Origin: Tessaracoccus lapidicaptus
Lineage (GTDB): Bacteria > Actinomycetota > Actinomycetes > Propionibacteriales > Propionibacteriaceae
Length of the DNA: 64,000 nucleotides
Reading direction: 5' to 3'
Assembly: GCF_001693815.1 (NCBI RefSeq)
Contig: NZ_MBQD01000002.1
Span: 1-64,000, forward strand
Positions 43,939-52,099 of the stretch are shown in pieces. The position numbers were made by a program, and so were the translations under genes. Each line of letters begins with the position of its first letter. The stretch's first letter is position 1. The notes below the pieces were generated by a model. The model ran no database searches. It was not told the DNA's origin and worked only from the letters and a program-made list of their open reading frames with translations.

Positions 43939-44826
43939 CTATACCGTTCGGCCGTCCAAGATAGCCATGATGCGTTCCAGATCGTCGCCGGATGCGAATT
44001 CGATGGTGATCTTGCCCTTGTTCCTCCCGATGGCGACCCGCACCCGGGTGTCGAAGTGGTCGCTGAGGTGCGTCGACAGGTCTCGTTCCCGCTCCGAGGG
44101 CATGCGCGGCGTTCTCACCATGGGCCGCTTCTCCTCTCGGCCGCGGCCGAGCGCAACGATCTCCTCCGTCGAGCGGACCGACAAGCCCTCGGCGACGATA
44201 CGGTCAGCGAGGCGCTCCTGCTCGGCGGCATCGTCGAGCCCCAGGAGCGCGCGGGCGTGACCGGCTGAGATGACGTTGGCGGCGACCTTGGACTGCACCC
44301 TCGGGGGGAGGTTCAGCAATCTGAGCGTGTTGGATACCTGCGGGCGGGACCGGTGGATGCGCTGGGCCAGATCTTCCTTGGTGCAGTCGAAGTCCTGAAG
44401 GAGCTGGGCGTAGGCGTTCGCTTCCTCGATCGGGTTGAGATTGGCGCGGTGCAGGTTCTCCAGCAGGGCGTCGCGCAGGAGCGCGGTGTCGTCGGTGCCT
44501 CTGATGATCGCCGGGACGGTGTCGCGGCCTGCCTGCTGGCTGGCGCGCCATCGTCGCTCGCCCATGACGAGCTCGAACCGGCCCTCCCCGGCCCTTCTGA
44601 CCACGATGGGCTGGAGCACGCCGAACTCGCGGATCGACTCGGCAAGCTCCTGCAGGTCGTCTTCGTCGAAGACCGTGCGCGGCTGCTGCGGGTTCGGGCT
44701 GATGCTGCCCACCGGGATCTCAGCGAACTCTGAGCCGTCGCTCAGCGTCGCCACCTCGTCGGCGTCGGTGCGGGCGAACAGGTCCCCCAGCCCTTGTCCG
44801 AGGGCACTCTTCTTCATCGCTGCCAT
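43939..44826 (-). CDS. parB: Chromosome partitioning protein ParB
   Basis: A 295-residue CTPase/DNA-binding protein: ISPNPQQPRTVFDEDDL, GERRWRASQQAG (CTP-binding GERRxRA), ENLHRANLNPIEEA, the HTH KEDLAQRIHRSRPQVSNTLRLL and a C-terminal dimerisation segment. It loads on parS and spreads to organise the origin. The ATG at 44826 shares a base with the parA stop (TGATG). Two parS sites lie in and upstream of parA. Confidence 0.97.
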   Translation of the reverse strand: MAAMKKSALGQGLGDLFARTDADEVATLSDGSEFAEIPVGSISPNPQQPRTVFDEDDLQELAESIREFGVLQPIVVRRAGEGRFELVMGERRWRASQQAGRDTVPAIIRGTDDTALLRDALLENLHRANLNPIEEANAYAQLLQDFDCTKEDLAQRIHRSRPQVSNTLRLLNLPPRVQSKVAANVISAGHARALLGLDDAAEQERLADRIVAEGLSVRSTEEIVALGRGREEKRPMVRTPRMPSERERDLSTHLSDHFDTRVRVAIGRNKGKITIEFASGDDLERIMAILDGRTV

Positions 44827-45803
44827 CACTTGGTCACCGCCACTCGTTCGGCGAGCTCCTTGGCGGCGGCCAGATAGGCGACGGCGCCAGGGGACTTCGG
44901 CTGGTAGTTGAGGACTGTCTGCTGGAAGCTCGGCGCTTCCGCGATGCGCACGGACCGCGGGATCTCGTTCGACAGCGTCTGGGTCGGGAAGTGCTTGCGC
45001 ACCTCGTCGGCGACCTCCCGCGAGAGGTTCGTGCGGCTGTCGTACATCGTGAGCAGGATGGTGCTCAGCTCGATCGAGTCGTTGAGATTGCCCTTCACGC
45101 GCTGAATGGTCCGCATCAGCTGCGTCACGCCCTCAAGGGCGTAGTACTCGGTCTGAATGGGCACCAAAATCTCCGTGGACGCCACCAGGGCGTTCAGCGT
45201 GAGCAGGCCGAGGGACGGCGGGCAGTCGAAGAAGATGTAGTCGACTCCGGACTCGTCGATGTACTGCATGATCGCGTCGCGCATGCGGTGTTCACGGCCT
45301 CGCATGTTGACGAGCTCCAGTTCCGCCGCGGCCAGGTCGATGGCGGCAGGCAGCACATGGAGGTTAGGGGAGTGCGGCGAGGGCTGGGCGTGCTCGATGA
45401 TGCCGATCCCCTCCATCAGCACCTCGTATGTGCCCTTCGTCCCCGGCGAGTGGGGCACGCCGAGGGCAGTCGACGCGTTCCCCTGTGGGTCCGTGTCAAC
45501 GACCAGCACGTTCAAACCGCCCATCGCGAGCGCATGCGCCAGGTTGACAGTGGTCGTCGTCTTCCCCACGCCGCCCTTCTGGTTGGCCACCACGAAGATG
45601 CGGGGCCGTTCGGGCCTGGGCAGCGTCGGGCTGGGCTCGCTGAAGTCGATGAACTCATCGCCGTACTCGGAGTCGATGCTGGCGTGGAGGTCGTGGGCCG
45701 CTCGTCGTGGAGCGGTAGCCGTTTCACGTGAAACGTTGCTGTGTTCCTTCCACAGCTCGTCTTCATTGATCTGCTGCTTGCGCTTGCGGAAGAACAACGC
45801 CAT
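44826..45803 (-). CDS. parA: Chromosome partitioning ATPase ParA
   Basis: A 325-residue ATPase with deviant Walker A ANQKGGVGKTTTTVNLAHALA, DTDPQGNAST, FFDCPPSLGLLTLNAL and a C-terminal SYQPKSPG-like end. An N-terminal extension of about 65 residues precedes the ATPase; its NVSRETAT stretch is encoded by a parS site, so the extension is partly set by that DNA signal. It partners ParB in moving origins apart. Confidence 0.96.
   Translation of the reverse strand: MALFFRKRKQQINEDELWKEHSNVSRETATAPRRAAHDLHASIDSEYGDEFIDFSEPSPTLPRPERPRIFVVANQKGGVGKTTTTVNLAHALAMGGLNVLVVDTDPQGNASTALGVPHSPGTKGTYEVLMEGIGIIEHAQPSPHSPNLHVLPAAIDLAAAELELVNMRGREHRMRDAIMQYIDESGVDYIFFDCPPSLGLLTLNALVASTEILVPIQTEYYALEGVTQLMRTIQRVKGNLNDSIELSTILLTMYDSRTNLSREVADEVRKHFPTQTLSNEIPRSVRIAEAPSFQQTVLNYQPKSPGAVAYLAAAKELAERVAVTK
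45720..45735. promoter_or_regulatory. parS site within the parA coding region
   Basis: CGTTTCACGTGAAACG is a perfect 16-bp palindrome matching the bacterial parS consensus except at the outer base pair. It lies in the 5' part of parA. Confidence 0.95.
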
Positions 45804-45880
45804 CCAGGGCCTCCTCGGTGATCCGCGACGACTCTACCCAACCCGTCAGTCGTGCGAAACTTCGTTGGCGCGTCGCGCAC

Positions 45881-45896
45881 CGTTTCACGTGAAACG
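45881..45896. promoter_or_regulatory. parS site upstream of parA
   Basis: A second identical CGTTTCACGTGAAACG, about 160 bases from the first, upstream of the parA start. Paired parS sites near the origin are usual. Confidence 0.95.
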
Positions 45897-46215
45897 CACC
45901 AAACCCACGCCCTCCCATACCGGCACGACACGCCGTCGAACGCCGCGCCGAGCCCACATACGGGCCGCAGGAGGGAGATCTGACGTCATTGGTGCCACCG
46001 TCTGAGGATCGGAGTCCCGCCCCTGATCCGAGTCGGGATCCATGAAGCGCAGGCGAGCGGATCGACCGTGCCGCGGGTGGAGTCGCCCCGCGCACTATTC
46101 GCATCCGCGTTGGCCGCTGCGACCAGGCACATCCGCCGCGGCCCTTCGTGGTCCGTTGAGCCTGACACGCCGTCTGCCGGATCCGGTTGAGCCTGACTCA
46201 CGGTTCACTGGAGGC

Positions 46216-46298
46216 GATTGAGCCTGCCTCACGGCTCGACACCCGGATCGCGCACGAGGACCCCGAATCTCGGATCGAGCCTTCACTCAGGCTCAATC
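46216..46298. repeat. Imperfect long inverted repeat before the tandem array
   Basis: The 24-base arms at 46216-46239 and 46275-46298 match at 7 and 11 contiguous outer bases, around TCGAGCC and CAGGCTCAATC. The right arm begins the first tandem unit. It could fold as a large hairpin or serve as a protein site. Confidence 0.55.
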
Positions 46299-46664
46299 CC
46301 CCATCTGCGACACGAATGACAGGCTTCATGGCACATCGGTGCGCAATACGGCCGTCGGGTCGCAGTTCGACGGCGTGTCGTGCCCAAAGGGTGCGGCGGG
46401 CCGGATCGAGCCCTCGTTCAGGCTCAATCCCCGATCTGCGACACGAATCACAGGTTTCATGGCACATCAGCGAGCTATGCGGCCGTCGGGGCGCAGTTCG
46501 ACGGCGTGTCGTGCCGAAAGGGGGGCCGGACCAGGCCGGGGCCTCGTTCAGGCTCAATCCCACATCTGCGACACGAATGACAGGGTTCGCGGCACACCAG
46601 TGAGCTATGGGGCAGTCAGGTCGCAGTTCGACGGCGTGTCGTGCCGAAAGGGGGCCCCCGACCG
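46288..46664. repeat. Three tandem copies of a ~130-bp repeat between parA and rsmG
   Basis: Units begin at 46288, 46419 and 46549, each with CAGGCTCAATCCC, then ATCTGCGACACGAAT, then CGCAGTTCGACGGCGTGTCG near the end. Periods are 131 and 130 bases; the third unit is shortened at about 46664. No reading frame through the copies looks like protein. The whole 45804-46706 gap of 0.9 kb has no gene; it holds the second parS site, the inverted repeat and this array. Confidence 0.85.
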
Positions 46665-46706
46665 GGCCGGCCGGGGCAGTGGGGGGCGACGTCGAGGGGC
46701 GTCGGC

Positions 46707-47336
46707 TCAGCGGGTGGTCACCCGGATTGCGCGGGTCCCCTCGACGCCGGCAGCCACACGCAGTTCGAGCACCTCGGCCCGGGCACCCGACACCGATAGA
46801 GGCTTACCCGCCGCGCGGATCTCCTCCTCCGCAGACTCGCCCTTCAGCGCCAGCAGCTGGCCACCGTCGCCGAAGAGGGGGAGCGTCCACTTCAGGAGCT
46901 TCTCCAGCGGCGCGACGGCGCGACACACCACGACGTCGTAGCGCTCGCGAACGTCCTCAGCCCTCGCACGCACAACCGTCACGCGGTCGCCGAGTCCCAG
47001 CTCATCAACCGCCTCCTGCAGGAAGTTCGCGCGCCGCAGCAACGGCTCGATCAGCGTGACCCGCAGGTCCGGCCGCACGATGGCCAGCGGCAACCCCGGT
47101 AGTCCAGCCCCAGAGCCCACGTCCGCGACGTCACTGCCCTGCGGGACCGCGTCGTCCAGCGCTAGGGAGTTGCCGACGTGCCGCTGCCAGAGCCGCTCGC
47201 CCTCCCGGGGCCCCATGAGTCCCCAGGAGATTCCACGACTTGCCAATATATCGACATAGCGCTTTAACCTTTCGGCGCTTTGCGGATATGCGTTCTCCAG
47301 CGCCGAGGCAGCCGCGAGCTCCGGCTCATCGCTCAC
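46707..47336 (-). CDS. rsmG: 16S rRNA (guanine-N7)-methyltransferase RsmG
   Basis: A 209-residue SAM-dependent enzyme with GERLWQRHVGNSLAL, the SAM-binding DVGSGAGLPGLPLAI, LIEPLLRRANFL and VVCRAVAPLEKLL blocks of RsmG. It methylates G527 of 16S rRNA. Its start overlaps the stop of the R3H gene (ATGA) in the conserved rpmH-to-rsmG cluster. Confidence 0.96.
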   Translation of the reverse strand: MSDEPELAAASALENAYPQSAERLKRYVDILASRGISWGLMGPREGERLWQRHVGNSLALDDAVPQGSDVADVGSGAGLPGLPLAIVRPDLRVTLIEPLLRRANFLQEAVDELGLGDRVTVVRARAEDVRERYDVVVCRAVAPLEKLLKWTLPLFGDGGQLLALKGESAEEEIRAAGKPLSVSGARAEVLELRVAAGVEGTRAIRVTTR

Positions 47337-47803
47337 TTGGCGCGGACCACCACGCGACGTGCCGGCGGCTCACCCTCCGACTCGCTCACCAGGCCGGCTG
47401 CAGCAACCTCGTCGTGCACGATCTTGCGCTCGTAGGCGTTCAGCGGTGCCATGCGCACCGGCTCGCCACTCTGCTGCACCTCGGCGATGGCGTCCTTAGC
47501 CATCGCGACGAGCTCCGCCCGACGCCGCTGGCGGTAGCCCGCGACGTCGACCATGAGCCGAGACCGGTGACCCGTCTCCGTCATCACGACGAGGCGCGCC
47601 AGCTCCTGGAGGGCATCGAGCACCTCCCCGTCCTTACCCACGAGGAGCTCGGAGTCCGTGTCGATCACCACGAAGGCCCGGCCGTCCTGCACCGAGTTCT
47701 CGATGTCGCCATCGAGGTCTGCGATGTCCAGCAGCTCCTCGAGGTAGTCCGCGACGAGGTCGCCCTCGGCCAGCAGCGCCGCGTCAGTCTCGTTGTTCGC
47801 CAT
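47333..47803 (-). CDS. Jag/KhpB-type R3H-KH RNA-binding protein
   Basis: A 156-residue protein with a KH-like segment (FVVIDTDSELLVGKDGEVLDALQELA) and an R3H domain (YRQRRRAELVAMAKDA, then PLNAYERKIVHD) as in Jag/SpoIIIJ-associated proteins. It binds RNA. Its place between yidC and rsmG is conserved in many bacteria. Confidence 0.95.
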   Translation of the reverse strand: MANNETDAALLAEGDLVADYLEELLDIADLDGDIENSVQDGRAFVVIDTDSELLVGKDGEVLDALQELARLVVMTETGHRSRLMVDVAGYRQRRRAELVAMAKDAIAEVQQSGEPVRMAPLNAYERKIVHDEVAAAGLVSESEGEPPARRVVVRAK

Positions 47804-47878
47804 GAAGAGGTGTCCTCTCGTCGTGCCCCTGCTGCGGGGCGATTCACTCGTGGGATGGGGGATCGAGCCGCCGTCGGC

Positions 47879-49006
47879 TCACTTCTTCTTCCGCGCGGAC
47901 CGGGACTGCTGGCGGGGCTGCTGTCGGGTCACGACGCGCTTGCCGTCCTCGGTGCTGCGGACGGTCTGCCGCGACACCTGCTGGCGGGCGATCTTCGGCG
48001 CCGCCTCGTCGGCCACCGCCTCGTCCGTGCTCAGCGGTGCCTTGGTACCCACGGTCCGCGGCGGCGCGGCGGCGGCGTTCTTGGGCTTGCGACGACGCTT
48101 CGCCGCGCGCTGCTCCATGATGGCCTGCGGGTCGTGGCCCTTGGCGAGCATGCGCTCTTCCCAGTCGATGTAAGCGGGAGTGTTCGGCGCGGGGTTGTTG
48201 CGGATGAGCAAGCCCTGCTGCGCCATGGTCCACAGGTTCGAGGTCAGCCAGTAGACGAGCACGCCGATCGGGATGACGACCGACGAGGCGGCGTAGACGA
48301 CGGGGAAGAAGTAGAGCATCAGCTTCTGCTGCTGCGCCATGGGGCCGGTCAGCGACTCCGGGGGCAAGTTCTTGCGCATGAGCTGCAGCTGCGTGACGAA
48401 GAAGACCGCGACCATCGCGACGACCAGGATGACGCCGACGATCTGCGTGGGTCCGACCCCCGTCATGGGGAAGATGCGTTCGGCGAGGCCGGCGCCAAGG
48501 ATCTCGGCGTTCTGCAGCGACGACACCAGGTCCGGGTTGGTCTTGAAGAAGTGCCCGCGGACATTGCCCGACGACACGCCCTCGAGCACGCGGAACAGCG
48601 CGAGGAAGATCGGCATCTGGAGCAGCAGCGGCAGGCAGGAGGCGGTCGGGCTGACGCCCTCCTCCTGGTACATCTTCATGGTCTCCTGGCCGAGCCGCTC
48701 GCGGTCGTGGCCGTACTTCTTCTGCAGCTCAGCCATCTTCGGCTGGAGCAGCTGCATGCTGCGCGCAGAGTTGATCTGCTTGACGAACAGGGGGATGAGC
48801 AGCGTCCGGATGACGACGGTGAGGCTGATGATCGCCAGCGTCCAGTTCCAGCCGGAGTCCTCGCCGAGCAACGGCGTGAACAGCCAGTGGAAGAACACGA
48901 CGATGCCGGACACGGCCCAGTAGAGCGGCTGCATCATCGCCGACAGCACTCCGTAGAAGCTGTCCCAGATGTTCAGCGTCACCAGCAGATCCACCACGTA
49001 AGCCAC
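47879..49006 (-). CDS. yidC: Membrane protein insertase YidC
   Basis: A 375-residue insertase with five helices: the Arg in TVVIRTLLIPLFVKQI lies in the substrate groove, QLLQPKMAELQKKYGHDRERLGQE is the coiled-coil loop, and SCLPLLLQMPIFLALFRVL is the family core. A long, basic C-terminal tail (KRRRKPKN, ending QQSRSARKKK) probably contacts the ribosome. It inserts membrane proteins with or without Sec. Confidence 0.96.
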   Translation of the reverse strand: MAYVVDLLVTLNIWDSFYGVLSAMMQPLYWAVSGIVVFFHWLFTPLLGEDSGWNWTLAIISLTVVIRTLLIPLFVKQINSARSMQLLQPKMAELQKKYGHDRERLGQETMKMYQEEGVSPTASCLPLLLQMPIFLALFRVLEGVSSGNVRGHFFKTNPDLVSSLQNAEILGAGLAERIFPMTGVGPTQIVGVILVVAMVAVFFVTQLQLMRKNLPPESLTGPMAQQQKLMLYFFPVVYAASSVVIPIGVLVYWLTSNLWTMAQQGLLIRNNPAPNTPAYIDWEERMLAKGHDPQAIMEQRAAKRRRKPKNAAAAPPRTVGTKAPLSTDEAVADEAAPKIARQQVSRQTVRSTEDGKRVVTRQQPRQQSRSARKKK

Positions 49007-49007
49007 C

Positions 49008-49292
49008 TCAGTCGGGTTGGGGACCCGAGGTCCCCGGTTTGGTTGAATTCTTGCGCTCCCAGGCGGCCGCCTCGGCGGTGCCTGGGACGTAGTCGACGCC
49101 GCCCTGCGCCCATGGATGGCAGCGCAGGAGCCGTCGGATGGTGAGCCAGGAGCCCTTCAGAGCCCCGTGGGTCCCGAGAGCCGCCAGCCCGTACGTCGAA
49201 CACGACGGGTGGTACTTGCACACGTCGCCGTAGGAGGGGGACACGAACTTCCGCCACCCCTTGACGAACCAGATCAGCGGGTACTTCAGCAC
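49008..49292 (-). CDS. yidD: Membrane protein insertion efficiency factor YidD
   Basis: A 94-residue protein with the UPF0161 pattern: [39 protein letters not shown] given here as blocks [22 protein letters not shown] and [18 protein letters not shown] 49292 is chosen because it overlaps the rnpA stop within the same seven bases and gives the usual length. It is thought to help YidC-mediated insertion. Confidence 0.93.
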   Translation of the reverse strand: MLKYPLIWFVKGWRKFVSPSYGDVCKYHPSCSTYGLAALGTHGALKGSWLTIRRLLRCHPWAQGGVDYVPGTAEAAAWERKNSTKPGTSGPQPD

Positions 49293-49636
49293 GCGGCCGC
49301 CTTCCGGAACGCGCGGCGCCACGCGTCCGCGAGGTCGTCGGCGAGCCGCTCGGGCTCGGTCGCGGCCGGCGGCAGGGCGCGCACCACCACGTCGGCGGGC
49401 ACAGGCGTCTCGAGGTCGACGACCAGATGACGCAACCGGCGCTTGACCCGGTTGCGGGTCACGGCGTTGCCGACCTTCTTGGAGACAACAAAACCCACCC
49501 GCCCGGGGACGGGTGGATCGTGCTGGGTGATGCGCTGGACGTGCACCACGACGCTCGGGCTGGCTGCTCGGGAACCGCGACGGACGGTGGCACCGAAGTC
49601 ACTGGGCCTGGTGAGGCGCCGCGGACCCGGCAGCAC
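49286..49636 (-). CDS. rnpA: Ribonuclease P protein component
   Basis: A 116-residue basic protein with [15 protein letters not shown] at the start, [24 protein letters not shown], which contains the RNR motif of RnpA, and a helical end. It binds RNase P RNA to mature tRNA 5' ends. It is 14 bases downstream of rpmH and overlaps yidD. Confidence 0.96.
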   Translation of the reverse strand: MLPGPRRLTRPSDFGATVRRGSRAASPSVVVHVQRITQHDPPVPGRVGFVVSKKVGNAVTRNRVKRRLRHLVVDLETPVPADVVVRALPPAATEPERLADDLADAWRRAFRKAAAC

Positions 49637-49650
49637 CGTCGCTCGACCCC

Positions 49651-49788
49651 TTAGGCCGACAGCTCGACGCGGCCCTTGCGACGGCGGTTCGCCAGGATGG
49701 CGCGGCCGGCGCGGGTACGCATACGGGAACGGAAACCGTGGGTGCGGCTGCGGCGACGGTTGCTCGGCTGGAAAGTGCGCTTGCTCAT
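49651..49788 (-). CDS. rpmH: Ribosomal protein L34
   Basis: A 45-residue protein, [19 protein letters not shown] through to GRVELSA, highly basic and full length for L34. It has the classic position between rnpA and dnaA, transcribed away from dnaA. Confidence 0.98.
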   Translation of the reverse strand: MSKRTFQPSNRRRSRTHGFRSRMRTRAGRAILANRRRKGRVELSA

Positions 49789-50026
49789 GGGATTACTCCC
49801 TCAGGTTCGAAGGTGTACAACTGCCCTGGTGGGCAGGGGGAAGTGACCGCCTCGATGGCGACTGGTCAACGATACGCGCGAATCGGCCCTCCGGCCAAAC
49901 CGGCGAGGGCGAACCGGGCAACTAAGCAAATAACACTGATGTAGTCCAGTACGCGCCCGGCGTGTCGTCCAAATCGCCTTGCGCCTGGCCCCTTGCGGTA
50001 CTAACTTCGTTGTCCTGCCTTCCAGC

Positions 50027-50100
50027 TTATCCACAGGTGAGTGCCGGTGGGCGGTCCCCGGAGGTGAGTTATACCCTCTTGTGGACAACCTTGTGGACAT
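50027..50100. promoter_or_regulatory. DnaA-box cluster upstream of dnaA
   Basis: TTATCCACA at 50027-50035, TGTGGACAA at 50080-50088 and TGTGGACAT at 50092-50100 are two perfect and one near-perfect DnaA boxes within the 351-bp rpmH-dnaA gap (49789-50139). They could autoregulate dnaA or form part of a bipartite origin. The rest of the gap shows nothing else I can name. Confidence 0.8.
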
Positions 50101-50139
50101 TGAGTGCAGGCGGGGGAGAACCGCCGGGAAGTGGGTGAG

Positions 50140-51492
50140 GTGAGCGAATCACCGATGCCGGACCTGGCGGGCCTGTGGAACGACGTCATCGCCTCGGCGG
50201 ACGTTCCGACCAGGGCCTGGCTCCGGCGCACCCAGCCGTTGGACATGCACGGCAGCACCCTGATGGTCGCTGTCGGGGACGAGACCACCCGTGAACGCAT
50301 CGAGACGAGGCTCCGTCCCCAGATCGAGGAGCGGCTGAGCTCCCTGTGTGGCCAGAACACGCACCTGGCCGTCATGATCAACCCGGAGCTCGTCGCCGAG
50401 CCGGAGTCGCCGCCCGCGCCCGAGCCCACGGAGGAACCCCGCCGGGCCGCCCCGCGATCGCGCCCCCAGGATGTGCGGCTGAACCCGCGCTACACGTTCG
50501 AGTCGTTCGTCGCCGGGTCCTCCAACCGGTTCGCGCACGCCGCGGCCGCCGCCGTCGCGGAGACGCCTGGCAAGTCCTACAACCCACTGATGATCTACGG
50601 ACCGTCGGGCCTCGGGAAGACGCATCTGCTGCACGCCATCGGGCACTACGTCACCAGCTACTACGAGCAGCTGCGGGTGAAGTACGTCTCGACCGAGGAA
50701 CTCACCAACGACTTCATCAACGCCATCTCGTCGAACCGCACCGCGGAGTTCCGCAGCTCCTACCGCGACGTCGATGTCCTGCTCGTCGACGACATCCAGT
50801 TCCTGGAGTCGAAGATCCAGACGCAGGAGGAGTTTTTCCACACCTTCAACACCCTGCACAACGCGCAGAAGCAGATCGTGATGACCTCCGATCGGCCGCC
50901 GAAGCTGCTGGAGGCCCTGGAGCCTCGGCTGCGGTCGCGGTTCGAGTGGGGCCTCATGACCGACATCCAGCCGCCCGACCTCGAGACCCGCATCGCCATC
51001 CTGCGCAAGAAGGTGGCGTCGCAGCGACTCACGGCGGGCACGCAGGTGCTGGAGCTCATCGCGTCGCGGATCCCCACGAACATCCGCGAGCTCGAGGGGG
51101 CGCTGACGCGGGTCGCGGCGTTGGCGAGCCTCAACCAGCAGGAGATCACGGTCGCGCTGGCCGAGCAGGTCCTCAACGACCTCATGCCCGACGACGCCAC
51201 CCCCGTCGACGCGCAGGCGATCATGGACGCCGCCGCCAGCTACTTCAGCATCTCGATGGACGACCTCATCGGCAGCAGCAGGGTCGCGACCATCGCGACG
51301 GCGCGGCAGATCGCGATGTACCTGTGCCGAGAGCTGACGGACATGTCGCTGCCCAAGATCGGCAACAAGTTCGGCGGACGCGACCACTCGACGGTGCTGC
51401 ACGCGGTCCGCAAGATCAACGAGAAGATCGGCGTGGATCGGGACCTGTTCAACCAGGTGACCGAGCTCACCAACCAGATCAAGCAGTCCTGA
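50140..51492 (+). CDS. dnaA: Chromosomal replication initiator protein DnaA
   Basis: About 450 residues from GTG 50140, chosen because the protein then begins shortly before [11 protein letters not shown] (domain I) and GGAAG lies upstream; GTG 50104 is possible. A short acidic/Pro domain II follows, then AAA+ motifs [13 protein letters not shown] and [10 protein letters not shown] and the domain IV signature [24 protein letters not shown]. It binds DnaA boxes and opens the origin. Confidence 0.98.
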   Translation: MSESPMPDLAGLWNDVIASADVPTRAWLRRTQPLDMHGSTLMVAVGDETTRERIETRLRPQIEERLSSLCGQNTHLAVMINPELVAEPESPPAPEPTEEPRRAAPRSRPQDVRLNPRYTFESFVAGSSNRFAHAAAAAVAETPGKSYNPLMIYGPSGLGKTHLLHAIGHYVTSYYEQLRVKYVSTEELTNDFINAISSNRTAEFRSSYRDVDVLLVDDIQFLESKIQTQEEFFHTFNTLHNAQKQIVMTSDRPPKLLEALEPRLRSRFEWGLMTDIQPPDLETRIAILRKKVASQRLTAGTQVLELIASRIPTNIRELEGALTRVAALASLNQQEITVALAEQVLNDLMPDDATPVDAQAIMDAAASYFSISMDDLIGSSRVATIATARQIAMYLCRELTDMSLPKIGNKFGGRDHSTVLHAVRKINEKIGVDRDLFNQVTELTNQIKQS

Positions 51493-51649
51493 GCGGCGCC
51501 GTCGATACCCCTGCTCCCTGGGGCATGCCACGCACGGCACCCGGGTGGGGGTATCGGCCCAGTATGCGGCCCCGCTGTTGTTCCGAGCCCTCCTCCGCGT
51601 GACAATGGACCGTCGGGCGGCAGATGGCCGCCGGCCGAGGCTTCCCTCC

Positions 51650-51669
51650 GTATACCGGTAGGGGTATAC
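51650..51669. promoter_or_regulatory. CsoR/CstR-type operator of the regulator gene
   Basis: GTATACC and its exact complement GGTATAC flank a 6-base centre. It ends eight bases before the ATG of the CsoR-family gene, so the regulator probably represses itself. Confidence 0.7.
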
Positions 51670-51676
51670 TCGTCCC

Positions 51677-51958
51677 ATGGAATTCGTGGAGGATCCGATG
51701 CAGCTGGACCCGGAACAGATGACGTCGGTGGTCAAGCGGCTCAAGCGTGCCCAAGGGCAACTGGGCGGGATCATCCGGATGATCGAGGAAGGGCGCAACT
51801 GCGACGAGATCGTCACGCAGCTCGCCGCGGTGTCCAAGGCTGTGGACCGCGCCGGGTTCACGACGATCTCCATCGGTCTGCGCCAGTGCATGGAGCAGCC
51901 CGAGCCCGATCCGCTGGACCAGGCGAAGATGGAGAAGCTCTTCCTCAGCCTGGCCTGA
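51677..51958 (+). CDS. CsoR/CstR-family repressor lacking the copper-ligand His
   Basis: A 93-residue all-helical repressor of the CsoR/RcnR family (VVKRLKRAQGQLGGIIRMIEEGRNC). CsoR binds Cu(I) with Cys-His-Cys; here Cys42 and Cys71 are present, but the His expected four residues before the second Cys is Gly67. Two Cys without the His is the pattern of CstR, which senses persulfides or sulfite. The neighbouring CoA-disulfide reductase with rhodanese domain supports sulfur sensing. Copper sensing cannot be ruled out, since a similar operator precedes the multicopper oxidase operon. Confidence 0.85.
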   Translation: MEFVEDPMQLDPEQMTSVVKRLKRAQGQLGGIIRMIEEGRNCDEIVTQLAAVSKAVDRAGFTTISIGLRQCMEQPEPDPLDQAKMEKLFLSLA

Positions 51959-52017
51959 CTCAACTCCTCTGCTTCCCCGACTCCGGCGGCTCTCGCCGGA
52001 CCACGGGACACGACGAA

Positions 52018-52056
52018 GGGGCGCGACCTCCCGCACACCATGGGAGATCGCGCCCC
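52018..52056. terminator. Bidirectional terminator between csoR-like gene and reductase
   Basis: The 15-base arms 52018-52032 and 52042-52056 are complementary with one mismatch and a 9-base loop, between two convergent genes. Confidence 0.75.
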
Positions 52057-52099
52057 GGTCCATGTCCGGGCGGTGATGTCCGCCGCCCGGCCCGCCCCG

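Noticed and set aside
46288-46664. Tandem array considered as a CRISPR
   Set aside because: Units are about 130 bp with conserved interiors; there are no short repeats with unique spacers and no cas genes.
46187-46941. Several frames across the tandem repeats
   Set aside because: Translations are Arg/Ser/Pro-rich, change frame between copies and lack ribosome-binding sites, so the array is treated as non-coding.
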